A stretch of DNA of 64,000 bases from Bacteroidota bacterium. GTDB taxonomy: Bacteria; Bacteroidota; Bacteroidia; Bacteroidales; UBA7960. This document shows positions 16,890 to 26,289 of this stretch, in pieces. The stretch is taken from the NCBI GenBank assembly GCA_007694165.1, contig RECE01000245.1, positions 1 through 64,000 of the forward strand, written 5' to 3'. The translations under genes were made by a program, and so were the position numbers. The notes under the pieces were generated by a model. It saw only the letters and a program-made list of their open reading frames with translations. It did not search any database and had not been told where the DNA came from. Within the stretch, counting starts at the first letter, position 1, and the number at the start of each line of letters is the position of its first letter.

Positions 16890-18884
16890 ATGACATATCC
16901 TGAATATCTTGAAAATGATAAATACCTGCAGCCCTTTGCAGAGGCCATTACCGGACGTATAAAGCGTGCTGAAGAAAGAGAGAAGCAGCTGGTGGGAAAT
17001 TCATCACTTTCTGATTTTGCCGTAGGCTATATGTATTATGGCCTGCACAAACAAAAAGATACCTGGATCATGCGCGAGTGGGCACCCAATGCAACTAAAA
17101 TATATCTGACAGGCGATTTTTCTGCCTGGCAGCTGAGGGAGGAATTTGTATTTCAGAATATTGGCAACGGAAACTGGAGTATTGAGTTACCTCTCAAAAC
17201 CCTGAAACATGGAGATTTGTACAAACTGCATGTATGTTGGAACGGAGATAGTGGCGACAGGATTCCTGCATGGGCCCGCCGGGTAGTGCAGGATGAACAT
17301 ACCAATAATTTCAGCACCCAGGTGTGGGACCCCCAAAAAACCTACCAATGGAAACACAAAGCCCCCAAAAAGAAGGCATCTTTTTCCCCATTGGTTTATG
17401 AGGCGCATATTGGCATGGCTACTGAGGAATATGGAGTGGGAACTTATGAGAATTTCAGGAAAAACATTTTACCCGGAATCAAAAATTCCGGATACAATAC
17501 CATCCAGTTTATGGCCATCCAGGAACATCCGTACTATGGGTCCTTTGGTTATCATGTGAGCAGTTTTTTTGCAGCAACCTCACGTTTTGGAACGCCCGAA
17601 GAGCTAAAGGCACTCATTGATGATGCCCACGGAATGGGAATACATGTCATTATGGATATTGTGCATTCACATGCGGTAAAAAATGAAGTGGAGGGGATAA
17701 GCAGATATGATGGCTCCCTTTACCAGTTTTTTCATGACGGCCCGAGAGGCGACCATCCTGCGTGGGACAGCCGTTGCTTTGATTATGGAAAAAATGAAGT
17801 ATTGCATTTTCTTCTTTCCAACTGTAAATTCTGGCTGGATGAATATCGTTTTGACGGTTATCGCTTTGATGGAATCACCAGTATGTTGTTCAAAGATCAT
17901 GGACTGGGCAGTGCTTTTAGTGAATACAAGCAATACTATGATGGCAACCAGGATGACGACGCCATTGTATATCTGAAACTGGCCAATAAGCTGATTCACC
18001 AGGTAAATCCCGATGCAATAACCATTGCAGAGGAGATGAGCGGTATGCCCGGTCTGGCAACACCTCAGGCAAAAGGAGGGTACGGATTTAACTATCGCCT
18101 TGCCATGGGCATACCTGATTTCTGGATAAAAACCATTAAAGAGAAAAAAATCGAATTCTGGCATGTAGGAGATTTATTCCATAATCTTTCCAATAAACGT
18201 GCGGATGAACAAACCATTCATTACGCGGAGTCGCATGATCAGGCGCTGGTAGGGGATAAAACCATCATTTTCTGGCTTCTGGATAAGGAGATGTATTATA
18301 ATATGCATGTAAGCCATCAGAGTATTGTTGTGGAAAACGGTATTGCCCTTCATAAAATGATTCGTTTGGTTACTCTTGCCACCGCCGGCGATGGCTATCT
18401 GAATTTCATGGGCAATGAATTCGGCCACCCCGAATGGATAGACTTTCCGGGAAGACACAATAACTGGTCTTATCATTATGCCCGCAGGCAATGGAGCCTG
18501 GCAAAAAATAAAGAGCTACGATATCAGTTTCTTAATCGTTTTGATCAGGAAATGATAAAACTTTTCAGTGACCACAAATTGCTGCAAAAAGATTTACAGT
18601 ATCCACGGGTGCAAAATGCAAATGATCAGGTGCTGATTTTTGAAAGAGGGAAGTATTTGTTTGTATTCAATTTCAACCCTTTCAACTCTTATACGGATTA
18701 TTCATTTGAAGCCGGTGCCGGAAAGTATTCAGTTGTTCTGGATAGCGATAGTAAAGAATTGGGAGGTTTTGGAAGGCAACAGCAGGATCAGATTCATCAT
18801 GCCTTTAAAAACCCGGAGGGAAAAACTGTACTCAGTCTTTATATTCCTTCTCTTTGTTCATTTGTATTGGAGAGAAGTAAATAG
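16890..18884 (+). CDS. glgB: 1,4-alpha-glucan branching enzyme (GH13)
   Basis: 664 residues. It forms alpha-1,6 branches in glycogen. Seen: an N-terminal CBM48-like domain (MREWAPNATKIYLTGDFSAW split over about 63-85), then a GH13 barrel. The nucleophile is Asp327 in YRFDGITSM, the acid/base Glu381 in IAEEMSGMPG, and the transition-state Asp450 in AESHDQALVG. A C-terminal beta-domain ends at VLERSK. The sequence resembles the eukaryote-like branching-enzyme subfamily (FHDGPRGDHPAWDSRCFDYG), which is common in Bacteroidota. No other glycogen gene is adjacent. The start at 16890 is the first ATG after a 225-bp AT-rich gap in which I see no gene. Confidence 0.95.
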   Translation: MTYPEYLENDKYLQPFAEAITGRIKRAEEREKQLVGNSSLSDFAVGYMYYGLHKQKDTWIMREWAPNATKIYLTGDFSAWQLREEFVFQNIGNGNWSIELPLKTLKHGDLYKLHVCWNGDSGDRIPAWARRVVQDEHTNNFSTQVWDPQKTYQWKHKAPKKKASFSPLVYEAHIGMATEEYGVGTYENFRKNILPGIKNSGYNTIQFMAIQEHPYYGSFGYHVSSFFAATSRFGTPEELKALIDDAHGMGIHVIMDIVHSHAVKNEVEGISRYDGSLYQFFHDGPRGDHPAWDSRCFDYGKNEVLHFLLSNCKFWLDEYRFDGYRFDGITSMLFKDHGLGSAFSEYKQYYDGNQDDDAIVYLKLANKLIHQVNPDAITIAEEMSGMPGLATPQAKGGYGFNYRLAMGIPDFWIKTIKEKKIEFWHVGDLFHNLSNKRADEQTIHYAESHDQALVGDKTIIFWLLDKEMYYNMHVSHQSIVVENGIALHKMIRLVTLATAGDGYLNFMGNEFGHPEWIDFPGRHNNWSYHYARRQWSLAKNKELRYQFLNRFDQEMIKLFSDHKLLQKDLQYPRVQNANDQVLIFERGKYLFVFNFNPFNSYTDYSFEAGAGKYSVVLDSDSKELGGFGRQQQDQIHHAFKNPEGKTVLSLYIPSLCSFVLERSK

Positions 18885-18926
18885 TGTTGCTTAACAATTA
18901 ATCCTTTACGGTATAGTTATTTTAAT

Positions 18927-18934
18927 TAATTTTG
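18927..18934 (+). promoter_or_regulatory. -7 box upstream of the His-rich lipoprotein gene
   Basis: TAATTTTG, an exact TAnnTTTG match, 52 nt before the ATG at 18987. No TTG lies 17-23 nt upstream, so this rests on the -7 element only. Confidence 0.35.
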
Positions 18935-18986
18935 TACTCACAATTATTATAGCTAACCAATACATTTATTTCTTAAAAAAGTATCC

Positions 18987-19538
18987 ATGATTAAAAGATT
19001 TGTAATTATTGCCCTGGTAGGTTTAGTGATGATTTCCTGCGGCCAGGTAAAAGAGCAACAAAGCGAAGTTGCTGAGTCAAAACTGATATCAGAACTGGTT
19101 TCACAACCCCTCGAATACGAAGGTAAAGAAGTAAGTTTTGACGGTGTTATTTCTCACATCTGCAGGCACAGTGGCGACAAAATGCGTGTAAACCAGCTTG
19201 ACGACGCAGATTTTAGTATTATGGTAATGCTGGAAGAGTTTCAGTCTCAGTTTAGTGCTGAATTTGAAGGCAAACGTGTGAAAGTTACCGGATTGCTGAA
19301 AACGGTTGTTCGCAACATGGAAGAACTTGAGCATTCTCATGACCACGCGCACGACGGAGAAGAAGGACACGATTGTTCATCTACTGAAGAAGCCGTTAAA
19401 CTAATGGCAGAGAGAGGCATTACGCCCGATATCAGAGCCTATGTAGAACTCAGGGGTTTTGAAATTGTAGAAGAAGAGCTAATAGAAGAAGAGGTTGTAG
19501 AAGTTGCTGAGGTTGCTAAGGCCGGAGAGGGTTGCTAA
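18987..19538 (+). CDS. Lipoprotein with OB-like domain and His-rich insert
   Basis: 183 residues. Seen: an SPII signal with lipobox MISC-G (Cys18), then a small beta-domain (PLEYEGKEVSFDGVISHICRH, IMVMLEEF, FEGKRVKVTGLLKT, each shown as short pieces) that resembles OB-fold/tRNA_anti-like periplasmic domains. A cluster HSHDHAHDGEEGHDC follows at about residues 113-127. The C-terminus is Glu/Val-rich and ends in Cys. The His/Cys cluster suggests metal binding (inference). The gene lies 81 bp before the Nudix gene. No characterised homologue is recognised; the family is seen in Bacteroidota as hypothetical lipoproteins. Confidence 0.8.
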   Translation: MIKRFVIIALVGLVMISCGQVKEQQSEVAESKLISELVSQPLEYEGKEVSFDGVISHICRHSGDKMRVNQLDDADFSIMVMLEEFQSQFSAEFEGKRVKVTGLLKTVVRNMEELEHSHDHAHDGEEGHDCSSTEEAVKLMAERGITPDIRAYVELRGFEIVEEELIEEEVVEVAEVAKAGEGC

Positions 19539-19619
19539 ACAGCTTTCATGATATTTATTGAAAAGGATGTTTCTGCTTTAGGAAATGTCCTTTTCTTATT
19601 TTTATGTTTTAAGGGATTT

Positions 19620-20246
19620 ATGACGATCACAGAAAAACTTCAGAAATGCTTCAAAGCCCCACTTCCGGGTTTTACAGCTCAACTGCAGATGGCACCTACC
19701 TACAGGATGAATGATTTGCTCAATGCAGACAACCATATCAATGCAGTGAAGAGTAGTGTGCTGATTCTGTTTTATGAAAAGGGAGGAGAATACTACCTGC
19801 CGTTTATCAAAAGACCTCATTACGATGGTGTTCACAGTGGTCAGATAGCATTTCCAGGGGGACGATGGGAGGCTACTGATAAAAGCATGTATCATACAGC
19901 CTTGCGTGAAGCCAGGGAGGAGATCGGTATTTATTCTGAAAAAGTAAGTTATATGGGCAAACTTACAGATTTATACATTCCCCCCAGCAACTATATTGTG
20001 AGTCCGTTTACCGGCATATACCACTCCACAAAAACATTTGTGGCAGATCCAACCGAAGTAGCCGCAATCATTGAGGTTCCCCTCTCATTTTTTCTTCGCC
20101 CGGAAGCGCGCACAGAAGCGCAGTTGAAACTTTCAAGCGGACAAGAGATCACCACACCCTGCTTTAATTATAACAACCATATTATTTGGGGAGCCACAGC
20201 AATGATATTGAATGAACTCATTGTACTGTGGAAAACTACGGTATAA
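19620..20246 (+). CDS. CoA pyrophosphatase, Nudix family
   Basis: 208 residues from the ATG at 19620. An upstream in-frame ATG at 19548 would add a hydrophobic, non-family N-terminus. Seen: the CoA-specific Nudix signature ending RPHYDGVHSGQIAFPGG (about 67-83), and the Nudix helix ALREAREEIG (about 98-107). It is predicted to hydrolyse CoA or acyl-CoA to 3',5'-ADP and phosphopantetheine in the cytoplasm. The name is by family and no in-window partner is apparent. Confidence 0.88.
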   Translation: MTITEKLQKCFKAPLPGFTAQLQMAPTYRMNDLLNADNHINAVKSSVLILFYEKGGEYYLPFIKRPHYDGVHSGQIAFPGGRWEATDKSMYHTALREAREEIGIYSEKVSYMGKLTDLYIPPSNYIVSPFTGIYHSTKTFVADPTEVAAIIEVPLSFFLRPEARTEAQLKLSSGQEITTPCFNYNNHIIWGATAMILNELIVLWKTTV

Positions 20247-20372
20247 TACAGGTAATTTATCGGGTAAGCCCATTAACTTCAAAGGGCTAATTTTGAAGAA
20301 GTGTTTAATTAAGAGTTTAATAGTAGTTTGTTATCAATAAACCTGCTAAAAATACTTATAACTTTTATCTGA

Positions 20373-20412
20373 AAAACAGTTCTCAAACCTATAAAACAGT
20401 TCTCAAACCCAT
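20373..20412 (+). repeat. Two adjacent 20-bp direct repeats before the YfiR-like gene
   Basis: Units 20373-20392 and 20393-20412 differ at a single base (AAAACAGTTCTCAAACC followed by TAT or CAT). The pair ends 14 bp before the ATG at 20427. It could be an operator-like site or a leader element. Confidence 0.85.
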
Positions 20413-20426
20413 AAAAAAGAATAGTT

Positions 20427-20951
20427 ATGAAAAAGTTAAATTACCTTCTATTGTCTATTGTATTGATGGTGCTTTGTATCGGCAACACCCAGGCACAGTC
20501 AGATTTCCGAATGCAATCTGTATTTATATACAACTTTACCCGTCTTATCGCATGGCCTGCAGATTACCAGAGTGGTGATTTTATTATCGCTGTGTACGGC
20601 AACTCGGGCATGAGTCAGGAGATTGAAGAAATGGCAAGGACTAAAAGAGCCGGGAACCAAAGTATTGTAGCTGCAAACTTTAGTTCGGTGGAGGATATTT
20701 CCAAATGCCATATTCTGTATATTCCCTCTAATCAAAGCAGGAGGATTTCGGAGATTGTAGCTGCATTAAAGGCGAAAAACATCAATGCTTTGGTGATTAC
20801 GGATTCACGCAATGCGATTAACAATGGCTCGGTAATTAATTTTACCATTGTTGATAACCGTCACCGATTCGAATTAAGCCAGGATAATGCACGTGCCATG
20901 GGACTCAACCCTGGTGGGGAAATAGCACGACTGGCGATTCTAACTGATTAA
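20427..20951 (+). CDS. YfiR/DUF4154-family periplasmic protein
   Basis: 174 residues. Seen: a signal peptide (1-23, ending TQAQ), then a YfiR-like domain with SVFIYNFTRLIAWP near the mature N-terminus, a central ALVITDSRNA segment, and a C-terminal INFTIVDNRHRFELSQ with ARAMGLNPGGEIARLA. In Pseudomonas, YfiR is a periplasmic repressor of a membrane diguanylate cyclase (known). Here the next gene, 127 bp downstream, is a membrane sensor without a GGDEF domain, so the partner may be that sensor (inference). Confidence 0.88.
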   Translation: MKKLNYLLLSIVLMVLCIGNTQAQSDFRMQSVFIYNFTRLIAWPADYQSGDFIIAVYGNSGMSQEIEEMARTKRAGNQSIVAANFSSVEDISKCHILYIPSNQSRRISEIVAALKAKNINALVITDSRNAINNGSVINFTIVDNRHRFELSQDNARAMGLNPGGEIARLAILTD

Positions 20952-21078
20952 AATGGTGAAGTCTTTTGTTCTTCAGGTTGTTGGAGTTGCTATTTTTTTT
21001 TCATCAGTGTGATACAATTTTCGTAATTTTAGCCCGAAAAACAATTCATATAGTATTATATAATTAAAATGTCTTTAA

Positions 21079-23013
21079 ATGAGGCTAACCATTGGAAGAA
21101 AACTTAGCATTGGTTTTACACTCCTGATTCTGTTTTTTCTAATCAGTATTACCACGATTTATATTACGCTCACCAGGGTTCAAAATGTAAACGAACGCAA
21201 CAGTGAGGTCTATGTGCCATCAATGAACCTCTTGATGGAGCTGAAGAGCCAGATAGTAGAATCGGAAAAACTTATCGGAACCTGGATTTTCATCCAGAGT
21301 ATTGATGATACCCCTGATAAGAACCGTCTCAGAGAGCTTATTAATAATGATTATCCGACTCTGCGCGATGAACTGCTTGGAATATCTCAGCAATGGAATG
21401 CAGAGCAGGCAGAAGAGTTGCAGGAGGTTTTGCGCCAGATTGGCGAATTATTTATTACCTACGGCTTTGTAATGGATGAGCTTTCGGATTTCATGAGTTA
21501 CGATGATGTAATGGTCATTTTTGAAATCAGACCCATGATGGAAGAAGGCGGCACCATTGTAAGAAATACCAGGCAATTGATTCAAGGTCTTGATAATCTC
21601 CTTGATGTGCAGCGCGCTGTCGTTGCCGCAGGACAGTCGGATATGGAGGTAACCCTGGAACGATTCAGAAGCCTGAGTTTCCTGTTGGGTATAATTATCG
21701 TAGTGGGAGGTATTATTATCGCTTCTGTTTTTGTAAGGATGATTACCAAACCGGTTCTTTATCTTCGCAATATTCTTAATGAAATGGGTGAAGGTAAACT
21801 TCCCCAGCACAGCCTGAAGGGGAGGGAAGATGAAATTGGCGATATGAGCAAGGCCCTTAATTTTTTAATTGAAGGGCTGAAAGAGAAAGTAACTTTTGCT
21901 TCAGAGATTGGCAATGGCAACTTCGAACATGAGTTTAAGCCATTGAGCGATGAAGATACCCTGGGGATCTCACTTGTTGAAATGCGCGGAAGCCTTCAAC
22001 AGGCAAAAACAGAGGAAGACAAAAGAAAAATTGAAGATACCAAACGAAACTGGTCTACCCAGGGAGTTGCAAGGTTTGCTGAATTGCTCAGACAAAACAA
22101 TGATAATCTTCACGAGCTTTCTTTCAATATTATCAGAAACCTTGTGGGCTATCTTGAAGCCAACCAGGGAGGGGTGTTTATCCTGAGTGAAGATACAGAA
22201 GAACCCAGTGTTGAGCTCTTTGCCTGCTATGCTTATGAGCGACGCAAGTTCTTGAAGAAAATTATTACCAAAGGTGAAGGGCTTGTAGGAACCTGCTTGC
22301 AGGAGGGTGATACCATTTATCTTACGGATGTTCCTGATAGTTACATCAATATTACCTCCGGCCTGGGCGACTCCAATCCCAGATGTATTCTTATCGTACC
22401 TCTTAAATTAAACGATGAAATATTTGGAGTTATTGAAATTGCTTCTTTCAAGGTGCTGGAACCTCACCAGATTGAGTTTGTTGAGAAAGTAGCAGAATCC
22501 ATTGCTTCGACTATCTCCAGTGTTAAGATCAATATTCGTACAACCGAACTGCTGCACCAGTCGCAGGAGCAAAGTGAAGAAATGAGAGCACAGGAAGAGG
22601 AAATGCGTCAGAACATGGAAGAAATGCATGCTACACAGGAGGAAATGGAAAGAAAAGAAATTGAAAGTGAAGGCTTTTTTGCTGCCATGAACAATTCAAT
22701 TGCTTTTATGGAACTATCGGTTGACTGTAAAGTAAAGAAGATAAACCCGATATTCGCAGGCATTGTAAATTATTCAGAAAACGAGGTGGATTCACTCAGT
22801 TTCTTTAAAATGTTTGATAAAGCCTTTATGGAAAGCCAGGGAATGCTTAACGTGACAGATACCCTGAGCAATGGCACCAGCCTGGATGGAGATTTCATGC
22901 TTCTCAGAAGAGATGGAAAGACTGTTCATGTGAAAGGAGCTTTCAAACATGTTCTTAATAAGTATGGAGCACCGCTGAAAATCTTATTTGTGGTTCAGAA
23001 GATAAAAGAATAA
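21079..23013 (+). CDS. Membrane sensor: periplasmic helical bundle, HAMP, GAF, coiled coil, PAS; no output domain
   Basis: 644 residues. Seen: TM1 (10-31), a helical periplasmic domain (about 35-198) resembling four-helix-bundle chemoreceptor sensors, TM2 (199-220), HAMP (about 222-275), a linker, and GAF (about 340-485, with GEGLVGTCLQEGD and ITSGLGD). A Gln/Glu-rich coiled coil follows (488-528, EEMRAQEEEMRQNMEEMH), then PAS (about 530-644). There is no His-kinase, GGDEF/EAL, PP2C or MCP signalling domain. The second half is paralogous to the next gene. Signalling probably depends on a separate partner. The stop codon lies inside the terminator stem. Confidence 0.9.
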   Translation: MRLTIGRKLSIGFTLLILFFLISITTIYITLTRVQNVNERNSEVYVPSMNLLMELKSQIVESEKLIGTWIFIQSIDDTPDKNRLRELINNDYPTLRDELLGISQQWNAEQAEELQEVLRQIGELFITYGFVMDELSDFMSYDDVMVIFEIRPMMEEGGTIVRNTRQLIQGLDNLLDVQRAVVAAGQSDMEVTLERFRSLSFLLGIIIVVGGIIIASVFVRMITKPVLYLRNILNEMGEGKLPQHSLKGREDEIGDMSKALNFLIEGLKEKVTFASEIGNGNFEHEFKPLSDEDTLGISLVEMRGSLQQAKTEEDKRKIEDTKRNWSTQGVARFAELLRQNNDNLHELSFNIIRNLVGYLEANQGGVFILSEDTEEPSVELFACYAYERRKFLKKIITKGEGLVGTCLQEGDTIYLTDVPDSYINITSGLGDSNPRCILIVPLKLNDEIFGVIEIASFKVLEPHQIEFVEKVAESIASTISSVKINIRTTELLHQSQEQSEEMRAQEEEMRQNMEEMHATQEEMERKEIESEGFFAAMNNSIAFMELSVDCKVKKINPIFAGIVNYSENEVDSLSFFKMFDKAFMESQGMLNVTDTLSNGTSLDGDFMLLRRDGKTVHVKGAFKHVLNKYGAPLKILFVVQKIKE

Positions 23014-23047
23014 ACTAAAAAACCGGAAGATTCCGGTTTTTTAGTTT
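23012..23047 (+). terminator. Strong Rho-independent terminator overlapping the stop codon
   Basis: A perfect 17-bp inverted repeat (left arm 23012-23028, right arm 23031-23047) around GA. It has a CCGGAA/TTCCGG core and A/T-rich base arms ending in a T-run. The left arm starts at the second base of the TAA of the sensor gene. It separates the two paralogous sensors transcriptionally. Confidence 0.9.
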
Positions 23048-23245
23048 ATGGGCTGTCTGTTAAATAGGTTGTTTGCTCTGAAAATAATACATGTAAGGCA
23101 AATAATACAGGGTGTTGTTTTATCGAATCGAAAAGTAAGTTATTATAACCCTTATTGTTTGAGAGTAGCAGTAAAAGGCAATATACCCGGTTCAGGGCAA
23201 ACTGCCTGAATACAAATCAAAACTATTGTAAACAAATCCATTGTG

Positions 23246-25591
23246 ATGATTTCTTTCAGAAACTTGCGGATACGTCAAAAGATGTTGTTGCTGATAATGT
23301 CAATAACATCAATTATCTACCTTCTCTCATTTGGGTACATCACGCTTAGAATGAGTGAAAAAGCTCACAGGGACGCAGGAGAAATGGCAAATATGCAAGC
23401 CCGTGAATACGCAAATCATATGACCCATGAGCTCAACAAAGATTTCAACCTTTCGCGGGGAATAGGATGGGCACTGCAAAACTTTCCTGATTATCCCCTT
23501 GAAATGACTGAGGATATTGTTTCACCTGTTTTGTATGAGTTCCTGGATCGCAACCCCGGATTTTATTCTACCTGGGTTAGCCTGGAGTTAAACACATTGT
23601 TGCCTGATTACTATCTTCCCTACGGGCGGGTAAGGTATACCTGGCTAAGGCAAAACGGGCAGCTGATTTTTCAAAGGGATACATTAAACCTGGAGGGAGA
23701 CGATGAAGGTAGTCTGTACGCTCAAATTAAAAGCCAAAAGGCAGAAGCCATTACCAATCCCTATTGGTACAGCTATTCCGGCAATGTAGAAGACCAGATC
23801 CTGGAAGTGAGCCCATGCATCCCTATTATTATCAACGGTCATTTTGCCGGTCTTGCAGGAACTGATATCATTCTCGATCGGTTCCAGGAGCTTGTTCTCT
23901 CCATCAAACCTTTTGATGTGGGCTATACGTATTTGCTTTCCAATGATGGCACCTACGTGGGACACCCCAACCCGCATTTTCTCGGAGAAAAGATTTCTGA
24001 AATAAGAGAAACCTATTTTCACAATTTTGGTCTGGATAAATCCATCAGGCAGGGTGAGTTTATTTCTCATTTTGCCTTTAGTGAAAATCTGGATGAAGAA
24101 GCGTTGATTACTTATGCTCCTATACATATCGGTGATACCAGCACACCATGGTCTTTTGCTGTAGTTATACCGCGAAGTTTTATTACTGCCGAAGCCAACC
24201 ACATATTTTACCGTTCCCTGATAGTTGCGGTGCTGGGGTTACTCGTACTCACATGGGCTACTTTTATAATTGCCAACAATGTCACCAGACCCTTGATGAA
24301 AACTACAGCCGTAATCAGTACAATTGCAACCGGTGACATTAATAACATTAAAGAGCTAAGGGTAGAAGGCAAGGACGAAAACGCTCAAATGGCTCTCAGT
24401 TTGAATAAATTACTATCCGGATTAAAAGCAACGGCAGGGTTTGCAGAGAAGATTGGCCGGGGCGAATTAAGTGCGTTGTTCCATAAACTTGGAGAAAATG
24501 ATGTTTTGGGTACAGCACTTCTCAATATGCGCGACAGCCTTGAAAAAGCAAAAGAAGAAGAGGAAAAGCGCAAGGCAGAAGATACCATCAGAAATTGGGC
24601 TACCAACGGAATGGCCCGATTTGCAGATATCCTCAGGTTTAACAACGATAATCTGGAAGAACTCAGTTTTAACGTCTTGAAAAATCTTGTCAAATATCTG
24701 GACGCAAACCAGGGAGGTTTGTTCGTATTCAATGATGAGGACAAAAATGAACCTTTTCTTGAAATGACGGCATGTTATGCCTATGACAGGAAAAAGTATA
24801 TTACCAGGAAAATTGCTATCGGTGAGGGGTTAACAGGTGCCTGTTTTCTGGAGAAAAAGCCTATTCTCATGACCGACATTCCGCAGGATTATGTAAAGAT
24901 AACTTCGGGCCTGGGTGATGAAAACCCAAACAGCCTCTTAATCATTCCCTTATTGCTCAATGAAAAGGTTTATGGGGTAATCGAGCTTGCTTCCTTTAAA
25001 AAATTTGAGCCCTATCATGTAGAGTTCATCGAAAAAGTAGCAGAGAATATTGCGAGCACATTATCAGCGGTAAAAATCAATATCCGGACTGCCTACCTGT
25101 TGGAACAATCGCAACAGCAGGCTGAAGAAATGCGTGCACAGGAAGAAGAAATGAGGCAAAATATGGAAGAAATGCATGCTACCCAGGAAGAGATGTCGCG
25201 CAAAGACAAGGAACTTCATTCTCTTGTTGAAACCTCCGAATCCTTATTTTGTGTAATGGAGTATAACAAAGAGGGAGTGATTCTTAAAGTAAATCATAAT
25301 TTTGAGAAAATCTGCGGATACACTGATTCGGAGCTGTCAGGCAAGCATCATAGTATCTTGTTTGATAAAGCTAACTGGGAGCAGTCGGCAAATTATCGGA
25401 AATTCTGGGAACTACTCAGAAGAGGGCAGGCTGTTAAAGGGATGCTCAAAAGAAAGCACAAAGAAGGAACCGATTTTTTTATCAAAGGAGTTACCAAAGC
25501 ACATCTGGATGAAAACGGCCAGATTGAAAAGGTGGTTGAGATTACCATTGATATAACGAAAGAAGTTTCAGCTTCGGAAAAAAGCGCATAA
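23246..25591 (+). CDS. Membrane sensor: Cache, HAMP, GAF, coiled coil, PAS; no output domain
   Basis: 781 residues from the ATG at 23246 (a GTG precedes it). Seen: TM1 (about 12-32), a large periplasmic dCache-type domain (about 40-300, with FYSTWVSLE, NPYWYSYSG, AGTDIILD and YTYLLSNDGTYVGHP), TM2 (about 307-330), HAMP, and GAF (about 455-600, ITSGLGDENP). The near-identical coiled coil EEMRAQEEEMRQNMEEMH and a C-terminal PAS domain (about 650-775) follow. Cache domains bind small ligands such as amino acids or carboxylates (known). As in the upstream paralogue there is no recognisable output domain. A 232-bp gap with the terminator lies between them. Confidence 0.9.
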   Translation: MISFRNLRIRQKMLLLIMSITSIIYLLSFGYITLRMSEKAHRDAGEMANMQAREYANHMTHELNKDFNLSRGIGWALQNFPDYPLEMTEDIVSPVLYEFLDRNPGFYSTWVSLELNTLLPDYYLPYGRVRYTWLRQNGQLIFQRDTLNLEGDDEGSLYAQIKSQKAEAITNPYWYSYSGNVEDQILEVSPCIPIIINGHFAGLAGTDIILDRFQELVLSIKPFDVGYTYLLSNDGTYVGHPNPHFLGEKISEIRETYFHNFGLDKSIRQGEFISHFAFSENLDEEALITYAPIHIGDTSTPWSFAVVIPRSFITAEANHIFYRSLIVAVLGLLVLTWATFIIANNVTRPLMKTTAVISTIATGDINNIKELRVEGKDENAQMALSLNKLLSGLKATAGFAEKIGRGELSALFHKLGENDVLGTALLNMRDSLEKAKEEEEKRKAEDTIRNWATNGMARFADILRFNNDNLEELSFNVLKNLVKYLDANQGGLFVFNDEDKNEPFLEMTACYAYDRKKYITRKIAIGEGLTGACFLEKKPILMTDIPQDYVKITSGLGDENPNSLLIIPLLLNEKVYGVIELASFKKFEPYHVEFIEKVAENIASTLSAVKINIRTAYLLEQSQQQAEEMRAQEEEMRQNMEEMHATQEEMSRKDKELHSLVETSESLFCVMEYNKEGVILKVNHNFEKICGYTDSELSGKHHSILFDKANWEQSANYRKFWELLRRGQAVKGMLKRKHKEGTDFFIKGVTKAHLDENGQIEKVVEITIDITKEVSASEKSA

Positions 25592-25828
25592 TTGAGAATA
25601 AATGTTGATATTTGAGTTTAGAAATTAAACGCGGTTTGCCAATACAATCTGACAAGCAAAAATGTAAGGCTCTGATAAAACAGTGCATTTGCTTGATGCA
25701 CATATGATTTGCTGAAAAAAATCAACCGGGCATTACAGACTTGTAATTGCCTTGAAATAAAGGATTTAAATACATTATGCTTCGTGCAATTTCCATCATT
25801 TTAATGAATTAACTAAATTATATTCAAA

Positions 25829-26281
25829 ATGAAAGTAATAAAAATATTGCTGGTTACATGGGCTGTGTCTCTTTTGTTTACTGCCTGTAAGCAAGAAGAA
25901 ACCCCTGAAAAGGTTATGATGAAATTTGCCAACCACTTTGCTGCCGGCGAGTATACTGAAGCTGCAAAGTATGGAACACCCTCTACCGTTCAGTTGCTGG
26001 AAATGATGGAGGCCCTTGCTTCTGTTGGCTTTTATTTGCCTGAAGATGATCAAATAGAAAAGTACTCTCTGGATGATTTTGATTGCACTGTCAGCGGCAC
26101 TACAGCCCTTTGCAGCTATCTGGAATATGGCGAAATTGCTGAAGTGAGCCTGGTGAAGACTGAGGGTCAATGGCTGGTAGATATACCTCTGGATGACCTT
26201 TATGATGAAGATGACTGGTTTGAGGATGAGGATGAGGACGATGACTGGTTTTCTGAGGGCCTGCTAAATCCAGCCAATTGA
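25829..26281 (+). CDS. Small lipoprotein, DUF4878-like
   Basis: 150 residues. Seen: an SPII signal with lipobox LFTAC (Cys20), then a compact NTF2-like segment (PEKVMMKFANHFAAGEYTEA, VSLVKTEGQWLVDIP). It ends in a very acidic tail of Asp/Glu/Trp (DDWFEDEDEDDDWF, about residues 129-143). The fold resembles DUF4878 lipoproteins. Function unknown. The tail could bind divalent cations (inference). It is convergent with the photolyase gene, 8 bp apart. Confidence 0.8.
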   Translation: MKVIKILLVTWAVSLLFTACKQEETPEKVMMKFANHFAAGEYTEAAKYGTPSTVQLLEMMEALASVGFYLPEDDQIEKYSLDDFDCTVSGTTALCSYLEYGEIAEVSLVKTEGQWLVDIPLDDLYDEDDWFEDEDEDDDWFSEGLLNPAN

Positions 26282-26289
26282 TCAAATAG

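Noticed and set aside
16700..16948. 82-codon minus frame overlapping the start of glgB
   Set aside because: It overlaps the branching-enzyme N-terminus and has no protein-like pattern.
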